A DNA stretch of 18,507 bases from Chryseosolibacter sp040902445 (GTDB taxonomy: Bacteria > Bacteroidota > Bacteroidia > Cytophagales > Cyclobacteriaceae). A model generated the notes under the pieces. It was not told the origin of the DNA. It saw nothing but the letters and a program-made list of their open reading frames with translations, and did not search any database. The stretch lies in NCBI GenBank assembly GCA_040902445.1, contig JBBDXJ010000245.1:1-18507 (forward strand). Reading direction: 5' to 3'. Positions 1 to 7,158 of this stretch are shown here, piece by piece (positions within the stretch are counted from its first letter, which is position 1; each line of letters opens with the position of its first letter). Both the position numbers and the translations under genes were made by a program.

Positions 1-33
1 ATTACCCCGATAATGACTATTTTGACAATAAGT

Positions 34-501
34 CTAAGTTAACAAAGTAGAATTAGATACGGAACCTGTCAGATCTTTTTTCAACTGGGTACCATATCCA
101 ACCACAACAACTTCCTGAAGTGTCTGCAGATCAGCGGCCATCGAAACCTCAAGGGAAGTCCGGCCATTCAAAGGCACTTCCTGGCTGGTATAGCCGATGA
201 AAGAAAACACCAGAATTGCATCTCCATTGTTGACCAGGAGGGAATATTTCCCATCGCTATCGCTGGCAACTCCGTTAGTAGTTCCTTTTTCAATTATGTT
301 TGCGCCAGGAATTGGTACTCCCTGATCATCCGTGATTGTACCGGATACCTGAATACCCTGAAACGCGGTTAAAGAAGAAGATTTTACAGCGGCCAGCGCA
401 TAAGAAGATCCAATGGTAATAGGGGTAACCACCAGTGAGATCAAAGCAATTTGCATTAGAAATACCACGGTATTTCTACGAGGTTTAGGTTTATTCTTCA
501 T
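34..501 (-). CDS. SusC/RagA TonB-dependent receptor, N-terminal fragment
   Basis: Outer-membrane receptor that would import oligosaccharides with a SusD partner and TonB energy. The ATG at 501 gives a basic start (MKNKPKPRR) and a hydrophobic signal segment. A further-upstream TTG at 537 in the same frame is less convincing. Next comes a carboxypeptidase-regulatory-like domain (QVSGTITDDQGVPIPGANI, then IGYTSQEV), then the start of the plug (EVVVVGYGTQLKKDLTGSVS), which is diagnostic of the SusC family. Only about 155 residues are present where the family has roughly 1000. After TGSVS the reading frame leaves the family pattern and stops within 10 codons, right at the window edge. I read this as an assembly end rather than a natural truncation. 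The gene is divergent from the DUF4185 operon. No SusD is visible; it would normally lie downstream, off the window. Confidence 0.88.
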   Translation of the reverse strand: MKNKPKPRRNTVVFLMQIALISLVVTPITIGSSYALAAVKSSSLTAFQGIQVSGTITDDQGVPIPGANIIEKGTTNGVASDSDGKYSLLVNNGDAILVFSFIGYTSQEVPLNGRTSLEVSMAADLQTLQEVVVVGYGTQLKKDLTGSVSNSTLLT

Positions 502-563
502 AATGTGGAGAATGTTTTTGTTTGACTGATATGACAAAAACTAAAGGGTTTGTGGTTTACGCA

Positions 564-571
564 CAAAAATA
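564..571 (-). promoter_or_regulatory. Possible -7 box for the susC-like gene
   Basis: On the minus strand this octamer reads TATTTTTG, an exact match to the Bacteroidota -7 consensus TAnnTTTG. It would place transcription start about 55 bases before the ATG at 501. I see no convincing TTTG -33 element at the right distance, so the call is tentative. Confidence 0.3.
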
Positions 572-812
572 GTAGTGCATAGATCTTCTTTGTTTTAAGA
601 TTGTTGCTTGGTAACATTGTTTCATGGGTTTGGTTTTAGATAAGTAATTACGATCGATTGCGGAGTCAGGTAGCAATCGTTTGCAGTAAGGTAGTAAATT
701 TTCTATGGAATAATCGAACAGTGGAGGAAATAAATTTAACGTGAATTTTTTCAGGGATTTTACCGGGTTCAGCACTTTTCGGCTAATCTGTAAAAAAAAT
801 AGTTGTTGAATA

Positions 813-828
813 ACATGTATATACAAGT
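813..828. promoter_or_regulatory. Palindromic operator, copy 1 (one mismatch)
   Basis: Reads ACATGTATATACAAGT. It matches the perfect 16-bp palindrome at 4171-4186 at 15 of 16 positions; the mismatch is the third base of the left half. The core GTATATAC fits the GT-n-TA-n-AC operator type described for HutC-subfamily GntR regulators, and such a regulator is encoded at 9675-10391. The site lies 98 bases before the DUF4185 lipoprotein start, so it probably controls that operon. It might also affect the divergent susC-like gene. Confidence 0.7.
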
Positions 829-926
829 AAATATATATATTACGTTCAGTGTTCATGGTATTCAAAAACACATGATCGAACGGCAATCGGAAAACGGTCG
901 ATAAGGATTTGTATTGACGGCAAATT

Positions 927-2180
927 ATGAGAACGCTAAACAAGCTTCATACCCCCAGCCACGGTGTATTTGGAAAATATTCCCGGAAGTCTCAATTTAA
1001 GGTTGGCGAATTTATTATATCCCTTTTTATTTTTGCAACGCTTTCCCACGGCCTTTTATCCTGTGGTCCTGCTGATTCCTATAAAGAAAGCTCATCTGAT
1101 GACCAAACGCCGAAGTATGAAATCAAACTGCAATTCAGCAGCGATTCGATTTTTCGCAGACCCAATATGGATGGAGATAACTGGCATACCACCTGGGCAG
1201 GCGACGGTCATCAATATGTGCTACAGTGCGATGGCCAGGGATATAATACGCGTCTGTGGCGGCTTACTGGACCGCCTTCGAATTTTAAATTTGAAGTTGT
1301 TGAGGAACATCCCGGTCCAAAGGAAAAGCCAAAGGAAAGGTACTACGGCTTTGGCATCCTGGGTGCAGGTCAATCGATCTATCATTATTATTCAACACCC
1401 GACAAATGGTATACGGACCCGCCATGGAAATTTATCGGCGCGAAAATGATTTATTCTTCTGATATGGGCAAGACTTGGCATAATCAGAATGGAACCACTC
1501 CCGTCATTTTTGAAGAAACAAAACAGCGCAACAAAGAAAACATGGTTTTCTTTAATGAACCTGGAGAATCTTTTTCCCTGCTCACGATGCTGCAGATGGG
1601 AAAAGGTTATGAGGATAATAATGATGGATATATATATGTGTATTCACCTAACGGTCGGGAAGAAGGAACAATGAACCAGTTGGTAATGTACCGGGTACCA
1701 AAAGATAAGGTGCTGCAAAGAAGTGCATACGAATATTTTGTTTCCGTCAATACAGATGGCAGTGCGACTTGGTCAGGCGCTATAGACGATCGCAGACCTG
1801 TGCATGTGTTCCCGGCGGGGTGGGTGAACAAATTAAAACATCCTTATTCCTGGCACCCAAGCGTAGTGTACAATAAAGGTCTCGGTCTTTATATGATGTC
1901 GAACTGGGGTGTTGGAACAGATAGTACCGGCGAATGGTTTAAGAAGCCATCCTATCTTGGTATTTACACTTCATCCGCACCCTGGGGGCCGTGGAAGCAG
2001 ATACATGAAGACACTGCATGGTTCCCATCCGGGGGAGATCCTGAAGGACAATGTTACCAGCCCCAGATTATGCCTGGCTGGATAGCACCGGATGGCAAAT
2101 CTTTCTGGCTTGCATACACACAATATCCAAAAGGATATTATTTTCAAGTACAGCGAGTTGATATTGTTCCGGCAAATTAA
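927..2180 (+). CDS. Exported lipoprotein with DUF4185-type beta-propeller
   Basis: Predicted surface or periplasmic lipoprotein of 417 residues. After an unusually long basic n-region (about 27 residues) comes a hydrophobic stretch ending in the lipobox LLSC, with Cys46 as the lipidation site. The mature part matches the DUF4185 pattern: W-x-TTWAGDGHQYV near residue 90, SSDMGKTW, YVSPNG-like blade segments (IYVYSPNG), and SSAPWGPWKQI towards the C-terminus. The family resembles five-bladed propeller glycosidases (GH43 and sialidase-like folds), but its chemistry is, to my knowledge, mostly undefined. The gene is a distant paralogue of the protein at 2963-4117. The downstream gene begins 11 bases after this stop, so the two are co-transcribed. 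The start ATG has no strong ribosome-binding site. An operator lies about 100 bases upstream. The family call rests on motif recognition; the enzymatic role is inference. Confidence 0.78.
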   Translation: MRTLNKLHTPSHGVFGKYSRKSQFKVGEFIISLFIFATLSHGLLSCGPADSYKESSSDDQTPKYEIKLQFSSDSIFRRPNMDGDNWHTTWAGDGHQYVLQCDGQGYNTRLWRLTGPPSNFKFEVVEEHPGPKEKPKERYYGFGILGAGQSIYHYYSTPDKWYTDPPWKFIGAKMIYSSDMGKTWHNQNGTTPVIFEETKQRNKENMVFFNEPGESFSLLTMLQMGKGYEDNNDGYIYVYSPNGREEGTMNQLVMYRVPKDKVLQRSAYEYFVSVNTDGSATWSGAIDDRRPVHVFPAGWVNKLKHPYSWHPSVVYNKGLGLYMMSNWGVGTDSTGEWFKKPSYLGIYTSSAPWGPWKQIHEDTAWFPSGGDPEGQCYQPQIMPGWIAPDGKSFWLAYTQYPKGYYFQVQRVDIVPAN

Positions 2181-2183
2181 AAA

Positions 2184-2190
2184 AAGGAAA
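2184..2190 (+). promoter_or_regulatory. Ribosome-binding site supporting a TTG start
   Basis: AAGGAAA lies just before the TTG at 2192. The TTG start gives a complete signal peptide (MKYLFIIIISW...). The next in-frame ATG, 17 codons later, would remove that signal. This supports a non-ATG start. Confidence 0.55.
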
Positions 2191-2191
2191 G

Positions 2192-2904
2192 TTGAAATAT
2201 CTCTTCATTATCATCATATCCTGGACTACTGCCATACCTTTAATGAAGGCTCAGAATACCCCTGAAATGATAAAAGTAGGGGGAGGTACTTTCACCATGG
2301 GCGACGAGAAAGGGATCGGCGAACCGGACGAAAAACCGACTCGTAAAATAAAACTCAACGATTTTTATATATCGCGCACGGAGGTAACTGTTTCCCAATG
2401 GCAGGCATTCTGCGAGGCAACCAAACGTTCTATGCCCCTTACACCGGATTGGGGATGGCAAACCGATCATCCCGTTGTAAGCATCACTGCTTTAGAAGCA
2501 GATGAATATTGCAAATGGCTCAGCGGAAAAACAAGAAAGAAATTCAGGCTACCAACAGAAGCTGAATGGGAGTTTGCCGCACGCGGGGGCACTAAAAGTA
2601 AAGGGTACACTTACAGCGGAAGCAATGNNNNNNNNNNACACATGCAGTTGCCCTGAAGGCGCCGAATGAACTTGGATTGTATGACATGAGTGGAAACGCA
2701 TGGGAATGGTGTAGTGACTGGCTTGAAGAATATAACCCCCGGGAGATCATAAATCCTCAGGGACCGAAAGAAGGAAATTTTCGTGTACGCCGTGGTGGAA
2801 GCTGGGATGCCAAAAATAAGAATTGCCGGAATACCTATAGATTAAGTAATAGTCCCCGCCGCAGTTTTCATAGTATTGGCCTACGCGTGGTTCGAACAGA
2901 CTGA
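2192..2904 (+). CDS. Exported formylglycine-generating-enzyme-fold (SUMF1) protein, split by assembly gap
   Basis: The TTG start gives a signal peptide that probably ends at KAQ (residue 21). The body follows the FGE/SUMF1 pattern: IKVGGGTFTMGDE, FYISRTEVTVSQWQAFC, HPVVSITALEADEYCKWLS, FRLPTEAEWEFAARGG, then after the gap ELGLYDMSGNAWEWCSDW, RRGGSW and IGLRVVR. The two halves are in different frames only because the run of 10 N (2628-2637) has arbitrary length. Downstream, coding resumes at 2638 (THAVALKAPNELG), so probably some tens of bases are missing. In true sulfatase-activating enzymes two cysteines follow GGSW; here only the second position keeps Cys (NKNCRNTYR) and the first is Ala. 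The protein therefore probably does not make formylglycine and may be a binding or scaffold member of the fold. It sits between two DUF4185 genes in one operon. Confidence 0.82.
2628..2637. other. Assembly gap (10 N) inside the SUMF1-like gene
   Basis: Ten undetermined bases. The flanking frames differ although the protein pattern continues from GYTYSGSN to THAVALKAPNELG, so the true gap length is not 10 and the gene need not be frameshifted in the organism. Confidence 0.97.
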
Positions 2905-2962
2905 TAAATTTACCTCCAAACCTTCATAAACACCAATACCAAACATACACTCAATTATATAC

Positions 2963-4117
2963 ATGCAAAATACAATGTTCTCAATAGGAAAAGTTGCAAT
3001 CAATGTGCTCGCGTTTATTTTCTTAACGCTCATTTCGTCAAAAGGCCTCGCACAAAACAGCAAGCCGATCGTTGATATACGTTTTGATGCAGACTACCTG
3101 CAAATCCCCAGCAGTATCGGTGATGAATGGGCTCCTACCTGGGGAGCGGACGGGGCCCTGTATACGGGCAATGACGATGGCAAAAGTTTTGGTGGAATTG
3201 GCAACAGGAATATTGCTTTTGGAAAACTGGTTGGCGACAATCCTTATCATCTTAAGGGTACTACTATTAATGAAATGAAAGATTATGGTTTTGCGGGAGA
3301 AAAAGGGCCGGACAGTGCCAGTTGGAAAACCATGAACTCATACAGCGTGGATGGCGTATTGTATATGTTTGTCACCAGGTGCCTTTACCCTGAGCAATCA
3401 GGAGATCCAAAAAAAAGGCATATTTTCAGAAGTTCAAGTATTATAAAATCCACTGATAAAGGTGTCACATGGACGAGGTCAGAATCTGAAAATTATGACA
3501 ATGCGATGTTCCCCGGACTAAGATTCGGCGCCCCTTACTTTGTATGGTATGGTAAAGATGGTGAAGCTTCAGTCGACAACGCAGACAAATACGTATATGC
3601 CGTTTCGAACAATGGGCATTTTGAAGACGGCGACAACTACATTATCGGAAGGGTACCTCGATCCAGGCTTGTGGATCTGAATGCCAGGGATTGGCAATTT
3701 TTTGCAGGGGGCGACGGAATGCAAGACAAAAACTGGATTAGCGATATGAATAAGTCCAAACCGGTACTACAAGATTCAATGAACTGCAGCATGACCGGAA
3801 TGACGTATATAAAAGGCATGAAAAGGTATGTAATGGTCGTATGGCATTATACCACATACGACCTCCGCAAAGATCCGAGAACGATTAATGAATATTATGA
3901 GGCACCAAAACCATGGGGACCCTGGACCAAGTTCAAAACAGTCGACACAGAAAACCTGGGATGGTATGTTCCTATAATCGGTCAAAAATTTCAAACCGTT
4001 GTCAATGCCAACACAGTACAATGTTTTTTATATCCAACAGGCTACTATATAAATCCGTGTTTATATAAGCTCAATTATATCCCAGTAACTTTATCCACTG
4101 TGCCTTTATCGGAATAA
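2963..4117 (+). CDS. Exported DUF4185-type beta-propeller protein
   Basis: Protein of 384 residues with an N-terminal signal peptide (hydrophobic core VLAFIFLTLISS, likely cleavage after GLAQ at residue 31). It has no lipobox, unlike its paralogue at 927, so it is probably periplasmic or secreted. DUF4185-like landmarks are EWAPTWGADGALYTGNDDG near residue 55, SSIIKSTDKGVTW in the middle, YVYAVSNNGHFEDGDNYIIGR, and KPWGPWTKFK near residue 310. These align in order with the first DUF4185 gene, pointing to an old duplication. A second ATG four codons downstream (2975) is possible. The gene lies 58 bases after the SUMF1-like gene with no terminator between them, so it is the probable third gene of that operon. 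Function is presumably recognition or hydrolysis of a glycan; the substrate is unknown. Confidence 0.75.
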   Translation: MQNTMFSIGKVAINVLAFIFLTLISSKGLAQNSKPIVDIRFDADYLQIPSSIGDEWAPTWGADGALYTGNDDGKSFGGIGNRNIAFGKLVGDNPYHLKGTTINEMKDYGFAGEKGPDSASWKTMNSYSVDGVLYMFVTRCLYPEQSGDPKKRHIFRSSSIIKSTDKGVTWTRSESENYDNAMFPGLRFGAPYFVWYGKDGEASVDNADKYVYAVSNNGHFEDGDNYIIGRVPRSRLVDLNARDWQFFAGGDGMQDKNWISDMNKSKPVLQDSMNCSMTGMTYIKGMKRYVMVVWHYTTYDLRKDPRTINEYYEAPKPWGPWTKFKTVDTENLGWYVPIIGQKFQTVVNANTVQCFLYPTGYYINPCLYKLNYIPVTLSTVPLSE

Positions 4118-4170
4118 ATCAAAACTTCTATAGTAATACACATGCACTGCGAATAGCAGATATTTTAACA

Positions 4171-4186
4171 ACTTGTATATACAAGT
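4171..4186. promoter_or_regulatory. Palindromic operator, copy 2 (perfect)
   Basis: ACTTGTATATACAAGT, a perfect 16-bp palindrome placed 28 bases before the E1-alpha start codon. It shares its 14-bp core exactly with the site at 10474 and differs by one base from the site at 813. It is a probable operator for the GntR protein encoded at 9675-10391, acting on the 4215-9438 operon. Confidence 0.82.
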
Positions 4187-4214
4187 GGAGGAAATTTTTA
4201 ACTAAATTCGAATA

Positions 4215-5174
4215 ATGAAAGTGGATAAAGTCAGGGTTTTGAAGATTTATGAACAATTGTTTCTCCTAAGGAGCTATGAAGAAAAAATCTATTTTCTCTT
4301 TCTGGAAGGCGTGATGCCCGGAACAATACATCAGTCCCAGGGACAGGAAGCCAGCGCGGTAGGCATGTTGTTCGATTTGAGAAAGGAAGATTATATTACT
4401 TCTACCCACAGACCTGCCGGACATTGCCTTGCAAAAGGTGTCAGCCTGGAATCAATGATGTGTGAAATGTTTGCCAAAGCAAATGGATGTTGTAAAGGCA
4501 AGGGGGGTGCCATGCACACGGGGGATATTTCCGTGGGAGCACTTCCTGCGATTGCAATAACAGCAGGTGGAATGCCGGTGGCAGTAGGGGTAGGGCTTTC
4601 TTGCAAGATGAGAAAAACGGACAACGTAGTAGTATGCTTCTTTGGTGACGGGGCAAGCAACGAGGGTGCATTTCATGAATCGATGAACGCGGCCGCCATC
4701 TGGAACCTTCCCGTGATCTTTGCCTGTGAGAACAACTTATACGGCGCATCGACCCATATTAATCAAGTTGTTAAAATAAAGGACCTCGCAGAAAGAGGAG
4801 CCGCTTATGGTATACCTTCCGAAATTGTAGATGGGAATGATGTATTCGCTGTTAATGAAGCTGCAAGCCGTGCGATAGAACATGCACGCAAGGGTTTGGG
4901 TCCAACCTTCCTCGAATTAAAAACCTACCGCCGGTGCGGTCATTCAAGGAACGATTCCTGTGGTTACAGGGATAAGGCAGAGGAGAAAGAGTGGTATGAT
5001 AAGGATCCGGTAAAAAGGTGTAAGACTTATATAATCGAAAACAAACTAGCATCTGAGGAAGAGATCAGTGTAATAGAAAAAAAAGTTCTGCAAAGAATAG
5101 AAAGTGCAGTAGAGTTTGCGAAAAATAGTCCTGATCCGAAACCTGAGGATGCATTGAAGCATCTTTATTACTAA
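4215..5174 (+). CDS. Thiamine-diphosphate-dependent dehydrogenase E1 alpha subunit (2-oxo acid or acetoin type)
   Basis: Forms a heterotetramer with the E1-beta encoded next, decarboxylating a 2-oxo acid (or cleaving an acyloin) and passing the acyl group to lipoyl-E2. Length is 319 residues, close to the short AcoA/PdhA class. Landmarks are Q-GQEA at 42-46, STHRPAGH at 63-70, GCCKGKGGAMH at 91-101, and the thiamine-diphosphate/Mg motif GDGASNEG at 144-151 followed by NLPVIFACENN. The loop before GGMP (residues 112-117) reads AIAITA where the family usually has ANGIVG or similar, so the cofactor pocket is altered. This is the first gene after the perfect operator, and the start ATG lacks a close Shine-Dalgarno site. 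The substrate cannot be read from the sequence. The nearby aldolases and kinase argue against housekeeping pyruvate dehydrogenase. Confidence 0.9.
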   Translation: MKVDKVRVLKIYEQLFLLRSYEEKIYFLFLEGVMPGTIHQSQGQEASAVGMLFDLRKEDYITSTHRPAGHCLAKGVSLESMMCEMFAKANGCCKGKGGAMHTGDISVGALPAIAITAGGMPVAVGVGLSCKMRKTDNVVVCFFGDGASNEGAFHESMNAAAIWNLPVIFACENNLYGASTHINQVVKIKDLAERGAAYGIPSEIVDGNDVFAVNEAASRAIEHARKGLGPTFLELKTYRRCGHSRNDSCGYRDKAEEKEWYDKDPVKRCKTYIIENKLASEEEISVIEKKVLQRIESAVEFAKNSPDPKPEDALKHLYY

Positions 5175-5189
5175 CAACTTAATTTATTT

Positions 5190-5195
5190 GAGGGA
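5190..5195 (+). promoter_or_regulatory. Ribosome-binding site deciding the E1-beta start
   Basis: GAGGGA lies 7 bases before the ATG at 5203. It overlaps the alternative in-frame TTG at 5188, which makes the ATG the better start. Confidence 0.65.
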
Positions 5196-5202
5196 AATTC
5201 AT

Positions 5203-6228
5203 ATGGCAAAAATGTCTATCGCGGAAGCGTTAAGAACAGCAATACAAGAAGAAATGAGGAGGGATGAAAGGGTGTTCTGTCTCGGGGAGGATATTGATAT
5301 CGAGGGTGGTTTCGGCGGGGCTTTCACGGTAACTTTAGGATTGTCTAAAGAGTTTGGACATGAAAGAATTCTCGATACTCCCATTTCTGAGATCATGATA
5401 GCAGGGGCTGCAGTGGGAGCTGCTATGACTGGAATGATCCCGATTGCAGATGTGCAATATGGAGATTTTCTTTTTTGTATGATGGATCAGCTTGCTGATA
5501 ACGCAGCCAAAATGACCTATATGTCTGGAGGAACTGTTAAGGTTCCAATGGTGATGAGAGCTCCTGTCGGAGCAACTAACAGGGGAGCACAACACGCCCA
5601 AAGCCTGGAGGGTTATTTTACTCATATACCGGGACTCAAAATAATTTGTCCGTCAACGGCATATGATGCAAAAGGACTTTTAAAGACGGCCATTCGTGAC
5701 CAAAACCCTGTAATTGTTTTCGAACATAAACTCTTATACGGGAGCAAGGGTAATCGTGCAGAGAAATCAGCACTAAGCCCGGTAGGAGAAGTTCCTGAAG
5801 AAGAATACCTGATTCCCTTTGGGCAGGGTGTAATTAGACGCGAGGGAAAGGACATCACTATTGTGGCCACTTTGCTTATGGTTTATCGATCTATGGAAGC
5901 TGCGGCTATACTTGAAAAGGAGGGGATAAGCGTGGAGGTAATTGATCCCAGAACACTGGTTCCATTCGATTATGAAATGGTAATTAATTCGCTGAAAAAA
6001 ACTTCACGACTTATGATTGTTGAAGAAGATACCAAACGAAATGGTTGGGGTGCAGAGGTTGCGGCTCAGATTGCTGAAGATGCCCTTTATTATCTCGATG
6101 CACCGATAAAAAGAGTCGCGTCCCATGATGTACCCATGCCTTTCGCTCCGGTAATGGAAAATTTTGTCGTGCCCTCGGTAGACCGGATTGTTGAAGAAGC
6201 AAGGAAGTTAGTAAAAGTCCATTTTTAA
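5203..6228 (+). CDS. Thiamine-diphosphate-dependent dehydrogenase E1 beta subunit
   Basis: Partner of the E1-alpha encoded just upstream (28 bases apart). It supplies the second half of the active site and the transketolase C-terminal domain. With the ATG at 5203 the protein has 341 residues, typical of the family. Landmarks in order are GEDIDIEGGFGGAF near residue 28, ILDTPISE, QYGDF, RAPVG, AQHAQSLEGYFTHIPGLK near 130, DAKGLL, EHKLLYG, then the C-terminal domain with VIDPRTLVPFD, IVEEDTKRNGWGAE and the classical ending HDVPMPFAPVMEN...PSVDRIV. The EHKLLYG segment resembles acetoin-dehydrogenase beta subunits, but this alone does not settle the substrate. Eleven bases separate it from the aldolase gene, so the two are clearly co-transcribed. 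Confidence 0.92.
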   Translation: MAKMSIAEALRTAIQEEMRRDERVFCLGEDIDIEGGFGGAFTVTLGLSKEFGHERILDTPISEIMIAGAAVGAAMTGMIPIADVQYGDFLFCMMDQLADNAAKMTYMSGGTVKVPMVMRAPVGATNRGAQHAQSLEGYFTHIPGLKIICPSTAYDAKGLLKTAIRDQNPVIVFEHKLLYGSKGNRAEKSALSPVGEVPEEEYLIPFGQGVIRREGKDITIVATLLMVYRSMEAAAILEKEGISVEVIDPRTLVPFDYEMVINSLKKTSRLMIVEEDTKRNGWGAEVAAQIAEDALYYLDAPIKRVASHDVPMPFAPVMENFVVPSVDRIVEEARKLVKVHF

Positions 6229-6239
6229 AAATTGGAACC

Positions 6240-7148
6240 ATGCCATTAGTACCGATGCGGAATCTCATGAGTCATGCCCGTGCTAACAGGTATGCCGTAG
6301 GGTATTTTGAAGCGTGGAATATGGAATCGCTTCTTGCTGTAGTTGATGCGGCTGAACAAACAAATTCCCCGGTAATAATAGGTTTTGGTGGCCAGTTCGT
6401 TGGAAGCAAGAAAAGAAAAGTAAAAGAGAATATTTATCATTACGGTTATCTCGGGAAAACTACTGCACAGCATAGCAAAGTACCTGTTGCGCTTTTGCTC
6501 AACGAAGCGCATGAAGTTTCGCTGCTGATGAATGGATTACAGGCTGGCTTCAACGCAATTATGTTGGAAGGCAACGGAATGCCTGCTGAGGAGTTCATTG
6601 AGGTTAATAAATACCTCGTTCGAACTGCCCATTATTTCGGAGCTGATGTTGAAGCTGAGGTGGGAAAGTTGCCGGATTCCGATATTTCAAACAATACTAT
6701 AAACGGAGGCAAAAAAACAGATGTCGATGAAGCCATTTACTTTGTTAAGGAAACTTCAATTGATGCTCTGGCAGTTGCAGTGGGAAACGTTCACCTATTG
6801 GAAAATAAAAAGGTAGCGCTTGACTTTGACCTTATTACAACATTGAGAAAAAAGATCCAGGTCCCCCTTGTGCTCCACGGAGGAACAGGCATCGCTTCCC
6901 ACGATCTGGAAGAAGCGATAAGGCTCGGAGTGTGTAAAGTGAATGTAGGAACTGTTTTGAAAAGAGCATACCTCGATTACATTCAATCATATCTGAACGA
7001 TCATAATATTGAAAAAATGGATCCCCATAACGTAATAGGAAGGGGTGGTGAAGAAGACATGTTATGCGGTGCAAGACAGGCAGTAACCGATGTTATCGTA
7101 GGATTTATGAAAGTTTTGGGATGCGAAAATAAAGCTAAATTAATATAA
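6240..7148 (+). CDS. Class II fructose-bisphosphate-aldolase family protein with variant active site
   Basis: Cytoplasmic (beta/alpha)8 zinc aldolase of 302 residues, the family that cleaves ketose phosphates (fructose-, tagatose- or deoxyketogluconate-phosphate) to dihydroxyacetone phosphate plus an aldehyde. Family landmarks are AVGYFEAWNMES near residue 19, AGFNAIMLEGN at 102, the conserved Glu in VEAEVG (Glu140), His185 in AVGNVHL, His213 in LVLHGGTGI, and KVNVGT for phosphate binding. In standard members the second strand reads HLDHG, giving the catalytic Asp and the first zinc His. Here residues 86-91 read LLNEAH, so those positions are Asn88 and Glu89, with a His two further on. It may be a distinct subfamily with another metal geometry or substrate. 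The gene lies between E1-beta and E2 with gaps of 11 and 10 bases, an unusual place for an aldolase. Confidence 0.85.
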   Translation: MPLVPMRNLMSHARANRYAVGYFEAWNMESLLAVVDAAEQTNSPVIIGFGGQFVGSKKRKVKENIYHYGYLGKTTAQHSKVPVALLLNEAHEVSLLMNGLQAGFNAIMLEGNGMPAEEFIEVNKYLVRTAHYFGADVEAEVGKLPDSDISNNTINGGKKTDVDEAIYFVKETSIDALAVAVGNVHLLENKKVALDFDLITTLRKKIQVPLVLHGGTGIASHDLEEAIRLGVCKVNVGTVLKRAYLDYIQSYLNDHNIEKMDPHNVIGRGGEEDMLCGARQAVTDVIVGFMKVLGCENKAKLI

Positions 7149-7158
7149 GGCGACCGCG

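Larger units (their letters stand above)
538..926. other. Divergent intergenic region (389 bp)
   Basis: This stretch separates the minus-strand susC-like gene from the plus-strand DUF4185 operon. It is AT-rich, with an AT-alternating run at about 829-840. It holds the operator at 813-828 and a possible -7 box for the susC side at 564-571. A minus-strand open frame spanning most of it (557-943) has no recognisable domain and looks like chance. I found no tRNA, terminator or repeat array here. Confidence 0.7.

Noticed and set aside
557..943. Minus-strand open frame of 128 codons in the intergenic region
   Set aside because: No recognisable motif, composition typical of AT-rich noncoding DNA, and it covers the operator and the start of the DUF4185 gene.
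964..1449. Plus-strand 161-codon frame inside the first DUF4185 gene
   Set aside because: Shadow of the coding frame 927-2180, which has the lipobox and domain motifs.
2192..2904. Two separate genes or a natural frameshift in the SUMF1-like gene
   Set aside because: The frame change falls at the run of N, whose length is arbitrary, and the domain pattern continues across it.
2952..2967. TATATACA near the start of the second DUF4185 gene as a fourth operator
   Set aside because: Only the central 8 bases fit; about 9 of 16 positions match and the palindrome is lost.
4391..4749. Overlapping minus-strand frames within the E1-alpha gene
   Set aside because: Low-complexity shadows of a strongly conserved enzyme gene.
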